Assembly: GCA_033764725.1 (NCBI GenBank)
Contig: JANRIR010000006.1
Span: 1-41,632 of the forward strand
DNA from: RI-43 sp033764725
Lineage (GTDB): Bacteria; Pseudomonadota; Alphaproteobacteria; Caulobacterales; Aquidulcibacteraceae
Length of the DNA stretch: 41,632 bases
Direction of reading: 5' to 3'
Below the pieces are notes generated by a model that was not told the origin of the DNA, ran no database searches, and saw only the letters and a list, made by a program, of their open reading frames with translations. This document shows, piece after piece, positions 41,231 to 41,632 of this stretch (position 1 is the stretch's first letter; each line of letters opens with the position of its first letter). The translations under genes and the position numbers were made by a program.

Positions 41231-41500
41231 CCCGCACCCCGCTCGCTCGCACCGAAGCGCCAGCGTCCCACGAATTAACCCTAACGAGGTCGCGGCGCGG
41301 CGCAAGCGTCGCGTCGCTGGGGAAGCGGGAGGCTGCGCGACGCGATCGTTCTTAGAACGTTCCGACCTCGCGCGCGAAAAGTTACGCCCGATCAATCTGT
41401 TCTAGGCTGCAGAAGGGCGTCCCGGCGTGGGCGGGGCGTCGCCGGCTCCGCCGGTGGATAAAATCAATCACCTGTGGAATGCGCCTGAGGGCCGCCCCCC
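41231..41500. other. Intergenic region upstream of the sugar transferase operon
   Basis: These 270 bases carry no supported gene. They contain an inverted repeat GTTCTTAGAAC (41348-41358) overlapping the palindrome GAACGTTC (41355-41362). They also contain an AT-rich patch TTAACCCTAACG (41275-41286), about 45 bases before the sugar transferase start, where a promoter could lie. No promoter consensus is clear. Confidence 0.4.
41348..41362. promoter_or_regulatory. Overlapping inverted repeats, possible operator for the EPS operon
   Basis: GTTCT-T-AGAAC is a perfect 5+5 dyad (41348-41358), and GAACGTTC (41355-41362) is a perfect 8-base palindrome sharing four bases with it. They lie 118-132 bases upstream of the sugar transferase ATG. 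No regulator gene is adjacent in the window. Confidence 0.3.
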
Positions 41501-41632
41501 TCACGCCGCATACCCCTGAATATTCGCCGTCGTGCCGCCCAGCGTGAACGACCCGATCGTCATGTTCGCGTACCTGAGTTGCGCGTTGGCGTAGCAATAC
41601 AGGTCGTTGCTCAGCCCCGCGCCGACGCTGCA
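41501..41632 (-). CDS. C-terminal fragment of an unidentified protein
   Basis: An open frame enters from the window edge and encodes 43 residues before the stop at 41503-41501. It includes SNDLYCYANAQLRYANMTIG and ends TANIQGYAA. It holds two cysteines and Gly/Thr/Asn-rich strand-like sequence, suggesting an exported or beta-rich protein. Too little is visible for a family call. It is transcribed towards the sugar transferase gene on the same strand. Confidence 0.5.
   Translation of the reverse strand, partial: CSVGAGLSNDLYCYANAQLRYANMTIGSFTLGGTTANIQGYAA

Noticed and set aside
37100..41278. A 4.2 kb open frame on the plus strand opposite the Wzc, epimerase and sugar transferase genes
   Set aside because: It is the antisense of three well-supported genes and their spacers, with Arg/Ala/Gly/His-rich translation typical of GC-rich shadow frames and no domain.

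Overview
The window is GC-rich chromosomal DNA of an alphaproteobacterium. Two features support this: an rpmH-rnpA-yidC operon with no yidD between rnpA and yidC, and a long exopolysaccharide (EPS) locus whose gene families resemble the Caulobacterales holdfast-type sets. A perfect TTAACCAT box (the alphaproteobacterial CtrA consensus) also fits Caulobacterales or Hyphomonadaceae-like bacteria. That placement is inference; there is no rRNA or tRNA in the window to confirm it.

Region 1 (1-10.6 kb) is a mixed housekeeping and secreted-protein region. It holds yidC (partial)/rnpA/rpmH on the minus strand, then a VTT-domain membrane protein with an orphan sensor histidine kinase. A lipoprotein/Tat-exported DUF1800-DUF1501 pair follows. 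Next come two divergent self-processing N-terminal-nucleophile enzymes, gamma-glutamyltransferase and a NylC/DmpA-type P1 peptidase. A VanZ-like protein closes the region.

Region 2 (10.6-13.6 kb) holds a short Hsp70-like ATPase gene followed by a small membrane-anchored protein (minus). Divergent from these is a LapG-type transglutaminase-like cysteine peptidase (plus) with an attenuator-like hairpin in its leader.

Region 3 (13.6-32.2 kb) is a Wzx/Wzy-type polysaccharide locus. It has two O-antigen-ligase/Wzy-like proteins, a PPP-family phosphatase, a short Wza-type export lipoprotein, an outer-membrane beta-barrel protein and a WecG/TagA/CpsF glycosyltransferase. It also has three GT4-type glycosyltransferases, a hexapeptide acyltransferase, a Wzx flippase, a frameshifted methyltransferase, and an MBOAT plus SGNH pair for O-acylation. 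Inside it sit an unrecognised 371-residue protein, a 25-codon ORF that has an ideal Shine-Dalgarno sequence and ends on an intrinsic terminator, and a small RTX protein. Three gene pairs here are tail-to-tail and overlap at their 3' ends.

Region 4 (32.2-37.1 kb) is a complete type I secretion system: a PrtD-like ABC transporter, an HlyD-type adaptor with an unusual pentapeptide-repeat N-terminus, and a TolC-family outer-membrane protein. Its most likely local substrate is the RTX protein. Region 5 (37.1-41.2 kb, minus) is an EPS operon of polyprenyl-phosphate sugar transferase, UDP-glucuronate-4-epimerase-like SDR, and Wzc-type co-polymerase/tyrosine kinase. The last 132 bases hold the C-terminus of an unidentified gene.

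Taken together, the sugar transferase and glycosyltransferases would build a lipid-linked repeat, Wzx would flip it and the Wzy-like proteins would polymerise it. Wzc, Wza and the beta-barrel would control length and export, and MBOAT/SGNH would acylate the product. The type I system would add a calcium-binding RTX protein to the same surface matrix. This integration is inferred from gene content; each family assignment rests on motifs seen in the sequence.
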